A stretch of 10,640 nt of DNA from CAIKKV01 sp044346855 (lineage in GTDB: Bacteria; Verrucomicrobiota; Kiritimatiellia; CAIKKV01). Under the pieces are notes generated by a model. That model was given only the letters and a program-made list of their open reading frames with translations. It had not been told where the DNA came from and ran no database searches. The number at the start of each line of letters is the position of its first letter. Position 1 is the stretch's first letter. The position numbers and the translations under genes were made by a program. The DNA is taken from NCBI GenBank assembly GCA_044346855.1, contig JBIIYJ010000183.1, forward strand, positions 1-10,640. Reading direction: 5' to 3'. Shown one piece after another: positions 1 through 6,411 of the stretch.

Positions 1-102
1 CACGGGGTCGGCTGCCTTGACGGGCCCCTCCTGGGCGAACCCGACCGCAGCCGCCAACGGGACACACAAGCCCAGCAACCGGCCAAATGCGTGACATTTC
101 AT
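1..102 (-). CDS. Secreted protein of unknown function, N-terminal fragment (signal peptide)
   Basis: The minus strand is open from an ATG at 102-100 to the left edge and gives 34 residues without a stop. It starts MKCHAFGRLLGLCVPLAAAV, then has a short GFAQEG junction and a hydrophilic stretch. This is a textbook Sec signal peptide: basic N-region, hydrophobic core of about 14 residues, and a small-residue cleavage site near GFA/QE. The mature domain lies outside the window, so no function can be given. A second in-frame ATG at 120-118 would add six residues (MTHCGF). Neither start has a convincing Shine-Dalgarno sequence. I prefer the inner ATG because it puts the basic residues directly before the hydrophobic core. 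The gene is divergent from the histidine kinase gene. Confidence 0.6.
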   Translation of the reverse strand, partial: MKCHAFGRLLGLCVPLAAAVGFAQEGPVKAADPV

Positions 103-413
103 GAAACCACAATGCGTCATGCGCATTCCAATTGCAAGTTTTTACAAATAGCGCAAATCATTTGGAGCTGCCGGCTTCGTGAAGCACTACGCCTCGCCAC
201 GCCGCGAGCCCTCATGCGCCTCCCCACCTCGCGAGCGCATTTCACTCCGCGGCCTTGACGATCAGGGCCGGGCTCGCCATTGTTCTTGAAAGGCGTCAAA
301 GAGGGCGGCAGCGCGTTTAAAGCAATACCCTTTAAGCGTGCCGACTAGGAGCAATCTTTCTAAGACATCCCCTGATGGCGCCTCGCGCTTCCTGCCGTTA
401 CACTACAAGGAAC
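103..413. other. Intergenic region between divergent genes
   Basis: I see no convincing gene in these 311 bp. The part nearest the minus-strand gene (about 105-175) is AT-rich compared with its surroundings and probably holds that gene's promoter. The middle (about 180-270) is GC-rich and without recognisable motifs. TTGACG at 255-260 and TTGAAA at 286-291 look like -35 hexamers, but neither has a good -10 at normal spacing, so I do not call a promoter. A strong inverted repeat at 311-341 is listed separately. A 60-codon minus-strand ORF (117-299) was judged spurious. Confidence 0.6.
311..341. promoter_or_regulatory. 12-bp-stem inverted repeat upstream of the histidine kinase gene
   Basis: Bases 311-322 can pair with 330-341 over twelve consecutive positions. 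Ten are Watson-Crick pairs and two are G-U pairs (313/339 and 316/336). The loop is CAATACC (323-329). The core is the near-palindrome TTTAAAG ... CTTTAA, AT-rich in a GC-rich context. No run of T follows, so it is not a typical intrinsic terminator. It ends 72 bp before the preferred kinase start, and could be a protein operator or a leader-RNA hairpin. Pairing is read directly from the sequence; the role is inference. Confidence 0.4.
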
Positions 414-1901
414 ATGAATGAGCAATTCAAGGATATATCCGTTACTCCGTTACGATCCGAACCGGCTTCCTTCCAGTTCCGGCATTATTCAATCCCCCTT
501 CGCTACGGATTGGCTGTTTTTTACAGTCTTTCCGGCCTCGCCGTCCTGTTGCTGGTTCAAATGCATTTTTCCGAGAACGAACCACCGCTCATTCTCCTGG
601 CCTTATGCGTGACCCTCACGGCCTGGCAAGGGGGTTTCGGGCCGGGCTTCGTCTCCACGCTCCTGGTCACCGCGGGCTCGTGGGGGCTGATCATTCCGCC
701 CGAAGGGTTCGCGATGCCGCACCCGACGCAGGTCGTCCGGCTCTTTCTCATCGTGGCCAGCGGCAGCGCCGTGAGCTGGCTGGCCGAAAGGCTGCACCGG
801 GCGCTGGACCTCCTGCAGAACAGCGAACGGCGATTGCGCGTTGTCCTTGACAACGCCGCGCTGGGGATTATCGAGTTCGACCGGGACGACCATATCATCC
901 TGGCCAACCGGCATGCCCTGAAGCTGCTGAGTTATCCGCTGAACAACCTGCTCGGAAAGTCCCTCCGGGACGTGACGCTCCCGGCAGACCACCCCCTGGC
1001 GGACGATATCGCCCGAAAGCTCCATGACGGGAGCCTCGCCATAGCCGATTACAAGGCCCGCTATGTCCGCTTTTGCGGTACGCCCCTTTCCGTCCATTCC
1101 ACGGTGGCGCCGATCCGCGACAGGAACGGGCAGTTCCTCGGTTCCATCGGCACGATCGAAGACATTTCGGACCGCATCAAAAACGAGACGGAGCGCGAGC
1201 GGTTGCTGGACAACCTGGCCCGGTCGAACCGGGATCTGGAACAATTCGCCAACATCGTGAGCCACGACCTCCAGGAGCCCCTGCGGATGGTGGAAGCCTT
1301 CGGCGATCTGCTGAAACAGCGGCATGCGGAGAAACTCGACGATGAAGGGCGGGAATATCTGGACTTCATAACGGCGGGAGCCAGCCGGATGTCCATGCTC
1401 ATCAAGGGATTGCTGGCCTTCTCCCGGTTGGATCGCGAGTCCCTGGTCAAAACCCCCACGAACCTGAACGACATCCTGCGGGATGTCCTGGGCAATCTCC
1501 GGATGGCTATCGAAAGCTCGCGGACCAGGATCAAGGCAGCCAGCATGCCCGAGGTTTCCGGGAGCCCTACGCAGCTGCTGCAGTTGTTCCAGAATCTCAT
1601 CGAAAACGCCATAAAATACCGGAAGCCAGACGTTGCCCCCGAGATCACCATCGTTGTCGAAAAGCGCGACGGTTTCTGGCTGTTCAGCGTGACCGACAAC
1701 GGCCTGGGGATCGACGCCGCGCATCACACCCGCATCTTCGAGTTGTTCCAAAGGCTGCAAACCGAGGATGACATTTCCGGAAGCGGAATCGGGCTGGCCG
1801 TGTGCAAGAAAATCGTGGAACGCCACGGCGGCGGGATCTGCGTCGAATCAACACCGGGCCGCGGCTCAACGTTCTTATTCACCCTGCCGTGTTCTTCCTA
1901 A
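414..1901 (+). CDS. Membrane-bound PAS-domain sensor histidine kinase (DUF4118-PAS-HisKA-HATPase)
   Basis: A 495-residue hybrid-free sensor kinase of a two-component system. Residues about 29-128 form four membrane helices resembling the KdpD-type DUF4118 domain (AWQGGFGPGF, then PPEG before the fourth helix, ending in WLAERLHRA). A PAS domain follows at about 136-255 (ERRLRVVLDNAALGIIEFDR ... GTIEDISDR). HisKA carries the phospho-acceptor His284 in FANIVSHDLQEPLR, the form common in phytochrome-type kinases. The ATPase domain shows an N box (NLIENAIKYRKP, Asn398), G1 (DNGLGID, about 428), an F box (FELFQRL) and G2 (GSGIGLAVCKKIV). All catalytic motifs are intact. There is no receiver domain, and no response regulator is encoded in the window, so the partner is unknown. 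Start: ATG at 414 has AAGGA two bases upstream (tight spacing). An in-frame ATG at 375 would add 13 residues of low-complexity appearance and has no Shine-Dalgarno sequence at normal distance. The stop lies 20 bp from the convergent symporter stop. Confidence 0.92.
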   Translation: MNEQFKDISVTPLRSEPASFQFRHYSIPLRYGLAVFYSLSGLAVLLLVQMHFSENEPPLILLALCVTLTAWQGGFGPGFVSTLLVTAGSWGLIIPPEGFAMPHPTQVVRLFLIVASGSAVSWLAERLHRALDLLQNSERRLRVVLDNAALGIIEFDRDDHIILANRHALKLLSYPLNNLLGKSLRDVTLPADHPLADDIARKLHDGSLAIADYKARYVRFCGTPLSVHSTVAPIRDRNGQFLGSIGTIEDISDRIKNETERERLLDNLARSNRDLEQFANIVSHDLQEPLRMVEAFGDLLKQRHAEKLDDEGREYLDFITAGASRMSMLIKGLLAFSRLDRESLVKTPTNLNDILRDVLGNLRMAIESSRTRIKAASMPEVSGSPTQLLQLFQNLIENAIKYRKPDVAPEITIVVEKRDGFWLFSVTDNGLGIDAAHHTRIFELFQRLQTEDDISGSGIGLAVCKKIVERHGGGICVESTPGRGSTFLFTLPCSS

Positions 1902-1921
1902 GTGTTCCCGAACAATCCGAA

Positions 1922-3553
1922 CTAAGCCTCTTTACGGACAGGCGTTTCCGCCAGAGAACGCGCCACGCTCACGGCAAGGTTATCGGCATGATCGCTGATG
2001 CGCTCCAGGATGCGCAGCGTCTCCGTGAAAATTACATCCGCCTCGGGCTGGCAGCCGCCCTGCTCCAGGCGGTGGATATGCGCGGCGCGAGTGCGCCCGT
2101 ACAGCCGGTCAAACTCGCTCTCCAGGCGGCAGACCTCCTCGGCCTTCTCCGCGTCGTCCTCGGCAAACGCCTGGATGGCCAGCCGATACGTCTGATGGGC
2201 TTCCTGCCCGAGCTGCTGCAGATCCGCAATAGCGGAGGCGGTGAACACCACCTTGTTGTCGATCCGTTCCTGCGCGAACTCGGCGATATCCTCGGCCATG
2301 TCCCCGACGCGTTCGATGTCGATGAGCAAGTTCTTGATCTGGAAGCAGCGCCGTTGCTGCGCAAGTGTCAGGTCCTTGTTCATGAGCATGTTGGTGAAGT
2401 TCACCAGCTCTTTGTTGATCGGGTCAACCTGCTCCTTCTCGTTGGCCATGACGCTTCGGATCTTGGATTCATCCAAATCGATCAGCGCCGCGCAGCTGTC
2501 ATGCATCATCCGGGCGGTGATAGCGCCCACCCGCGCCAATTCGCGGGCCGCCTGGGTCAGCGCGACGGATGGAACGCTGTACTGCATTTCATCGATATAC
2601 GCGGTGACCTTGGCTTTTTCAGGGAGTTTGGAAACGGGGGTCAGCCAATCGGACAACCGGGCGATCTGCTTGACAAATGGCACAAGCAGCGCGCTGCACA
2701 CCACGTTGAAGATCGAATGCGCATTCGCGATCTGCCGCGGAAGCTCGTCCGAGGTGAAGGCGACAAGCCGGGTGTAGTGCGCGATGAAGGGCAGGAACAA
2801 AAGAACGCCGAAGACGTTGATCAGGATCTGGGCGATGGACGCCTGGCGGGCCGTGCGGGCCTGTCCCAGCGAGGCGACAAAACCCGTGACGCACGAGCCG
2901 ATGTTAGCCCCGAGAATGATTCCGATCGCGCCTTCGAGCGTGATGGCCTGGTTCATGCCCATCGCCACCGCCATGCTGGTCACCGCCGTGCTGCTCTGCG
3001 TGATCGCCGTTACGATCAGCCCCGCGATGATCCCCACGAAGGGGCGCTGCCCCATCGTCACCAGCAGGTTCGAAAAGGCGGCATATTGCATCAGATGCCC
3101 CAGGGCGGACGACATGTAGCTCATTCCGACGAAAATCAGCCCGAGGCCCATCATGATCTCGCCGTATTTCTTCCAGTCGCGCTTTTCGAAATATTCAAAG
3201 AAAATGAAGCCGGCAATCACGAGCAGGAGCCGGAAGGCCCCGATGTCGAAAACCACGATCTGCGCCGTGATCGTCGTCCCGATCTCCTGCCCCAGCATGA
3301 TGCCGATGGACTGCGGGACCGTCATCAGATTGGCGTTGATCAGGCCGATCATGGTAACCATCAGCAGGCCGCTGCTCTGCAGGAAAGCCGTCGCCAGCAT
3401 GCCAAATCCCGCGCTCCGCAGGCGGCTCTCGGTCACCTTGCCCAGCCACCTCTGGATCTTTTCCCCGGCCAGCTTTTCCATGCCGGCGCTGAGCAGCCGG
3501 ATGCCGAACATGAATAACGCCAACCCCCCGACAATCTGCAAAATTCCGATCAT
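1922..3553 (-). CDS. Na+/phosphate symporter family protein with C-terminal PhoU-like domain
   Basis: A 543-residue inner-membrane protein of the Na/Pi cotransporter family (NptA/YjbB-like), which moves inorganic phosphate with sodium. Two inverted Na_Pi_cotrans repeats are visible, each with the family's QSS signature: TAFLQSSGLLMV (Q59-S61) and TAITQSSTAVTS (Q186-S188). Each is followed by a glycine-rich re-entrant segment (IGIMLGQEIGTT; IGIILGANIGSC). The membrane part ends near residue 300. Residues about 330-535 form a PhoU-like helical domain with IERVGDMAEDIAEFA (413-427) and a second copy near the end (ERISDHADNLAVSVA). The length fits the PhoU-containing subfamily. Start: ATG at 3553 is preceded by GGAGG (3558-3562) four bases upstream and begins MIGILQIVGG, as expected for helix 1. 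An upstream ATG at 3607 would add 18 unlikely residues. Direction of transport (uptake or efflux) cannot be told from sequence. The upstream region carries Pho-box-like repeats. Confidence 0.93.
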   Translation of the reverse strand: MIGILQIVGGLALFMFGIRLLSAGMEKLAGEKIQRWLGKVTESRLRSAGFGMLATAFLQSSGLLMVTMIGLINANLMTVPQSIGIMLGQEIGTTITAQIVVFDIGAFRLLLVIAGFIFFEYFEKRDWKKYGEIMMGLGLIFVGMSYMSSALGHLMQYAAFSNLLVTMGQRPFVGIIAGLIVTAITQSSTAVTSMAVAMGMNQAITLEGAIGIILGANIGSCVTGFVASLGQARTARQASIAQILINVFGVLLFLPFIAHYTRLVAFTSDELPRQIANAHSIFNVVCSALLVPFVKQIARLSDWLTPVSKLPEKAKVTAYIDEMQYSVPSVALTQAARELARVGAITARMMHDSCAALIDLDESKIRSVMANEKEQVDPINKELVNFTNMLMNKDLTLAQQRRCFQIKNLLIDIERVGDMAEDIAEFAQERIDNKVVFTASAIADLQQLGQEAHQTYRLAIQAFAEDDAEKAEEVCRLESEFDRLYGRTRAAHIHRLEQGGCQPEADVIFTETLRILERISDHADNLAVSVARSLAETPVRKEA

Positions 3554-3628
3554 GACTCCTCCACTCGAAGACGCACAAGCGCTTGCACAAACCGCAACAG
3601 CCCGCAACCTTGAACACTTCAGCCTGCG

Positions 3629-3658
3629 ACTCTACCAAACGGTTAGCAGTGTGTTCAA
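3629..3658 (-). promoter_or_regulatory. Putative sigma70-type promoter of the Na+/Pi symporter gene
   Basis: On the minus strand TTGAAC (3658-3653; four of six matches to TTGACA) and TAGAGT (3634-3629; four of six matches to TATAAT) are separated by 18 bp. Transcription would begin near 3622, giving a leader of about 70 bases before the GGAGG and ATG of the symporter gene. The -35 overlaps the third of four 11-bp-spaced repeats (in the direction of transcription), which is how Pho-type activators sit at their promoters. The -10 is weak, as is usual for activator-dependent promoters. Prediction by eye. Confidence 0.35.
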
Positions 3659-3684
3659 GAATTGTTAGAGTACTGTTAGGGAGT
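3641..3684 (-). promoter_or_regulatory. Pho-box-like array: four hexamers at exact 11-bp spacing
   Basis: On the plus strand the hexamers GGTTAG (3641), TGTTCA (3652), TGTTAG (3663) and TGTTAG (3674) begin exactly 11 bp apart. On the minus strand, which transcribes the symporter, they read CTAACA, CTAACA, TGAACA, CTAACC with 5-bp spacers. The known PhoB box of Escherichia coli is built of 11-bp direct repeats with a TGTCA core, and the PhoP box of Bacillus subtilis of TT(A/T/C)ACA-like hexamers about 11 bp apart. The geometry matches both, and the sequence is closer to the second. The downstream gene is a phosphate transporter, which supports the call. The array also lies 77 bp upstream of the divergent secreted-protein gene and could affect it too. 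Confidence 0.55.
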
Positions 3685-3712
3685 CCGCTATTCGCTATCC
3701 GCTATCAGCTAG
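3685..3712. repeat. Short tandem heptamer repeat, four imperfect units
   Basis: Four consecutive 7-base units start at 3685, 3692, 3699 and 3706: CCGCTAT, TCGCTAT, CCGCTAT and CAGCTAG. The first three differ at one position and the fourth is more diverged. The array sits directly next to the 11-bp Pho-box-like array, between the divergent symporter and secreted-protein genes. It may be a slippage-prone microsatellite or the remnant of a longer repeat. No function is evident. Confidence 0.55.
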
Positions 3713-3724
3713 TCGGAATCTCCA

Positions 3725-3754
3725 TTGCTCCTCCCTGCGCCTTTATGCCATAGT
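3725..3754 (+). promoter_or_regulatory. Weak promoter candidate just upstream of the secreted-protein gene
   Basis: TTGCTC (3725-3730) and CATAGT (3749-3754) are separated by 18 bp. If used, transcription would begin at or very near the ATG at 3761, giving a leaderless message. That would agree with the absence of a Shine-Dalgarno sequence before this ATG. The match to consensus is poor, so this is only a candidate. Confidence 0.2.
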
Positions 3755-3760
3755 GCCGCC

Positions 3761-5143
3761 ATGAAACGGCTTACGCTGCTGATCCCGCTGCTCCTGGTCC
3801 TCGCGACCCGTCCCGCCGCCGCCACGGAACTGGACGTGAAGAAGGTTCCCCCGTGGAAACTCTATGTGCCGCCGAGCAACAACCTGCTGGGGCTCAAGCC
3901 CTCGGCGCCCAAAAGCAACGCCGCCCCCGCCTCCGCCGCCTTTTCCACACCCAGCCGCCAGGCGCCGGCCCCCAAGCGGGAAGAGCTGGACTGGATCCAG
4001 GCCTGGTGCCTCGGCTTTCCACCCGGCATGGCCCCGCCCGCCGGCGCGGCCTGGGGCGGCCCGGCCGCCAAGGGCGGCAAATACAAGCTCGCCGTCAAGA
4101 CGAAGGCGCTGCCCCCGGCCGACCCCTCCAAGGTGCGCGAAACCGTCATCCAGGGCATCGCCGCCCGCTACACCGACGACCAGGGGCTGGCCAAGGACCC
4201 CGACGTCGTGGTCTGCGCCGACTTCGACGACGGCGCCATCCACTACGCCCTTGCCGATGGCTGGAGCGGCACCGCCTGGGACAAGGTCTCCGAAGTCTCC
4301 AAGGACGAGTCCGTCACCGGTGAGTTCAGCCTCAAAAACCGCTGGAAGGGCGCGGACACGGGCGGCACGGCCTCCCGCTGGTTTCTCGAGAAGCTGACCG
4401 GCCGCGACCGGCCGATGTATTACATGCGGCTGTACCACAAATTCGACGAGTCCTGGTTCGGGGAGGGCAAGGTGCTGGGCATGAAGGGATTCGGTTTCGT
4501 CGGCTACGCCGTCAAAAGCGGGGCCGACGTCCCGTGCGACGGGAAAAACTGGTTCACCAGCGAGATGCAGTGGGTCGGCTGGGGCCCCAGCGCCAAGCCC
4601 GGCATCTATAAGGGAATGTGCATCCAGGGCCACTACTACAGTTATAGCACCGCCCTCGAAGGCGTCCAGCCCGCGATGAACGACGAGATCAAGGTGAACG
4701 ACAACCCGAACGGCGCCCCCTACCGCTTTTCGGCCTACACCCCGCCCTACACCTGGCTCCAGCTCGGCGAATGGTACTGCTTCGAGGTGGGCATCCTGCC
4801 CAACACGCCCGGGCAGAGCGACGGCGAAGGGTGCCTCTGGATCAACGGCCGGCTGGAAACGCGCGTCACCGGGATGCGCTACTACGATCTGGAGAACGCG
4901 TTCAAGCTGTACGCGACGATCCAGCAATACCGGACCCAGACCGACAACACCCGGGCGCCCGAGGTCAGCCGCTTCGTGGACAACCTGGTCGTCGCCCGCC
5001 GCTACATCGGCCCCATCCGCTTCAGCCCGGAACGGATCCAGCACTTCAAGACCCGCGGCATCGTGGTGCATACGGACAACCCCGACGACCTCGCCGACAT
5101 GCGCCGCGCCCGCGCGCGCCTGCACGGTCCGCGAAAGCGCTGA
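3761..5143 (+). CDS. Secreted protein with probable concanavalin-like (polysaccharide-lyase/lectin type) fold
   Basis: A 460-residue protein beginning MKRLTLLIPLLLVLA, with a Sec signal peptide and probable cleavage after TRPAAA (residue 21). Residues about 40-90 are rich in Pro and Ala and look like a linker. From about 147 (DVVVCADFDDG) to 420 the sequence has the feel of a jelly-roll beta-sandwich: MYYMRLYHKFDESWFGEGKV, a GMKGFGF segment, LQLGEWYCFEVGI, CLWINGRL, and the ending SRFVDNLVVARRYIGPI (about 404-420). Similar patterns (YYMR-type strand, WxxxE, DNLVVAxxYIGP) occur in secreted proteins of Planctomycetes and Verrucomicrobia and, more distantly, in family 14-like alginate lyases. 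I cannot identify catalytic residues, so enzyme versus lectin is open. The last dozen residues are strongly basic. ATG 3761 was chosen because it starts the signal peptide; the frame is open back to a TTG at 3725. There is no clear Shine-Dalgarno sequence. The gene stands alone between the symporter and the operon. Confidence 0.8.
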   Translation: MKRLTLLIPLLLVLATRPAAATELDVKKVPPWKLYVPPSNNLLGLKPSAPKSNAAPASAAFSTPSRQAPAPKREELDWIQAWCLGFPPGMAPPAGAAWGGPAAKGGKYKLAVKTKALPPADPSKVRETVIQGIAARYTDDQGLAKDPDVVVCADFDDGAIHYALADGWSGTAWDKVSEVSKDESVTGEFSLKNRWKGADTGGTASRWFLEKLTGRDRPMYYMRLYHKFDESWFGEGKVLGMKGFGFVGYAVKSGADVPCDGKNWFTSEMQWVGWGPSAKPGIYKGMCIQGHYYSYSTALEGVQPAMNDEIKVNDNPNGAPYRFSAYTPPYTWLQLGEWYCFEVGILPNTPGQSDGEGCLWINGRLETRVTGMRYYDLENAFKLYATIQQYRTQTDNTRAPEVSRFVDNLVVARRYIGPIRFSPERIQHFKTRGIVVHTDNPDDLADMRRARARLHGPRKR

Positions 5144-5196
5144 AAAAAAGCACAATGCGCTTGCGCCCTTTTCCGTTTCATCGTATTCTTCAAAAC

Positions 5197-5210
5197 TTAT
5201 TGTGCAATAA
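5197..5210. promoter_or_regulatory. AT-rich 14-bp inverted repeat upstream of the M14 peptidase operon
   Basis: TTATTG (5197-5202) and CAATAA (5205-5210) are perfect reverse complements separated by TG. The element lies 27 bp before the ATG of the first operon gene, in the only AT-rich patch of a very GC-rich region (about 5180-5220). The position fits an operator overlapping the operon's core promoter, and the right arm could itself be part of a -10 element. A 6-bp arm is short, so chance cannot be excluded. Confidence 0.35.
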
Positions 5211-5237
5211 TTCAAATTCCGGATCGGGGCGGGATTC

Positions 5238-6395
5238 ATGAGTAGCAATAACGGTCTTGAAGCGCTGTTCGGCGATCTGTCCCCCTGGCGGGACGCTCCC
5301 CCCTTCTGGCCCGGCCATCCGGACCAGGGAATCCCGTTCATCAAGACGCTCAGGGAAGCCACCGTCCGCAGCATCGGCAAAAGCGCGGGAGGACGCGACA
5401 TCCTCGCCATCGAATACGGCGAAAAGGAGCCGCTCAGCCTCCGCACCGACAACCTGCAGTCAGCCCTGGCGTCCAACCTGGTTCCGCCCGACCCCACCGC
5501 CATCTTTCCGGCCAGCTTCTACGGCAAGCAGCGGCGCGTCAAGCCCGTCGTCGTCCTCCAGGGCGCCATCCACGGCGGCGAGGTCACGGGCACGGCCGCC
5601 TCGCTCAACCTGTGCAAAATCATCGAGACCGGCTCCGACCTCCGCGGCCGGCCCTGGCCCGAGCTTCGGGAGATGGCCCGCGGCGTCCGCCTCTGCATTC
5701 TACCCTGGCTCAACATCGACGGCGCCAGCCGCTCGCCCGTGACGAATTACTCGGGGATGTCAAGCGACCTGGGAGGCAAGCTCACCGGCGGGGTGAAGAA
5801 GGACGGCGCCTCCCTCGCCTACCCGGCCTTCAAGGATATCTTCCCGATCCCGCCCGCCGACATGGCCTTCATGGGCACCTACTTCAACGACGCCGGCGTG
5901 AACCTGCAATACGACTTCTGCCTGCCCCGCCGGCAGCCCGAGACCACCGCCTGGATGGACTACTACCTGGGCGAGCGGCCCGACGGAGTCGTCATCTGGC
6001 ACTGCAACGGGGGCTCCCTGATCGGCCCCCCGGGCTATTACCTGCCGCCCGGCCACCAGATGGAGGAGGCTCGCCTCGGAGGCGCCGTGCACGCCCGCCT
6101 GCTGCGCGAGGGGTATGACCACCCGATCGCCGGCCGCATGAGCTGGGCCACCCTGCCCGGCATGGGCAAACCCTTCATCGAGCAGTCCACCGCCGTCTAC
6201 CACGCCTGCGGCGCCCTGCCGGTCATGTGCGAACTGCCGGCGGGCGGCATCGGATTCGACGCCTCCTGCGACGACCTGCTCACCATCGGCCTCCTGACCA
6301 TCGAGGAGACGCTCCGCTACGCCCACAACGAGGGCCTCCGCCCTTATGAGTTCTGGAAAAAAGTGAGCGATGCGGCCAAGCGGACAACGGGCTGA
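5238..6395 (+). CDS. M14-type zinc carboxypeptidase family protein, cytoplasmic
   Basis: A 385-residue protein with the zinc site of peptidase family M14: His112 and Glu115 in GAIHGGEVTG (HxxE motif), and a probable third ligand His255 in VVIWHCNGG. Glu332 in VMCELPAGG is the likely catalytic glutamate. PWLNIDGASR (about residues 156-165) corresponds to the Asn-Pro-Asp-Gly/Arg substrate-binding stretch, with the Pro replaced by Ile. Family members remove C-terminal residues from peptides or hydrolyse related amide bonds. There is no signal peptide or membrane helix, so it should act in the cytoplasm. ATG at 5238 has only a weak G-rich sequence upstream (5226-5233). It is the first gene of an apparent operon: 16 bp separate its stop from the DUF6785 gene, whose Shine-Dalgarno sequence begins 4 bp after the stop. 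The specific substrate is unknown. Other amidohydrolase activities of the M14 fold (for example deacylase-like) remain possible. Confidence 0.85.
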   Translation: MSSNNGLEALFGDLSPWRDAPPFWPGHPDQGIPFIKTLREATVRSIGKSAGGRDILAIEYGEKEPLSLRTDNLQSALASNLVPPDPTAIFPASFYGKQRRVKPVVVLQGAIHGGEVTGTAASLNLCKIIETGSDLRGRPWPELREMARGVRLCILPWLNIDGASRSPVTNYSGMSSDLGGKLTGGVKKDGASLAYPAFKDIFPIPPADMAFMGTYFNDAGVNLQYDFCLPRRQPETTAWMDYYLGERPDGVVIWHCNGGSLIGPPGYYLPPGHQMEEARLGGAVHARLLREGYDHPIAGRMSWATLPGMGKPFIEQSTAVYHACGALPVMCELPAGGIGFDASCDDLLTIGLLTIEETLRYAHNEGLRPYEFWKKVSDAAKRTTG

Positions 6396-6411
6396 ACCAA
6401 AGGAACGGACC

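Noticed and set aside
117..299. 60-codon minus-strand ORF upstream of the kinase gene
   Set aside because: Strongly basic, no domain, no ribosome site. It also overlaps the likely promoter region of the left-edge gene.
603..1826. 407-codon antisense ORF across the histidine kinase gene
   Set aside because: It lies wholly opposite a gene with intact kinase motifs, and its translation shows no domain, only codon-complement composition. Long antisense frames are expected in GC-rich DNA.
1802..3517. 571-codon plus-strand ORF opposite the symporter gene
   Set aside because: The minus-strand reading has clear QSS and PhoU-like motifs. This frame is rich in Arg, His, Asp and Gln, with no recognisable domain.
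3576..3585. Perfect palindrome CAAGCGCTTG in the symporter leader
   Set aside because: Ten bases with no loop and no similar copy nearby; likely chance in this sequence context.
3554..3607. Longer N-terminus of the symporter from ATG 3607
   Set aside because: The extra 18 residues are non-family-like, and GGAGG at 3558-3562 clearly serves the ATG at 3553.
5135..5162. Possible terminator after the secreted-protein gene (AAGCGC / GCGCTT)
   Set aside because: The stem is only 6 bp with a 16-base loop, it includes the last coding bases, and no T-run follows directly, so an intrinsic terminator is not supported.
3743..5503. 586-codon minus-strand ORF over the secreted-protein gene
   Set aside because: It spans a gene and an intergenic region, is Gly/Val/Ala-rich without domains, and is the antisense of a frame with a good signal peptide.
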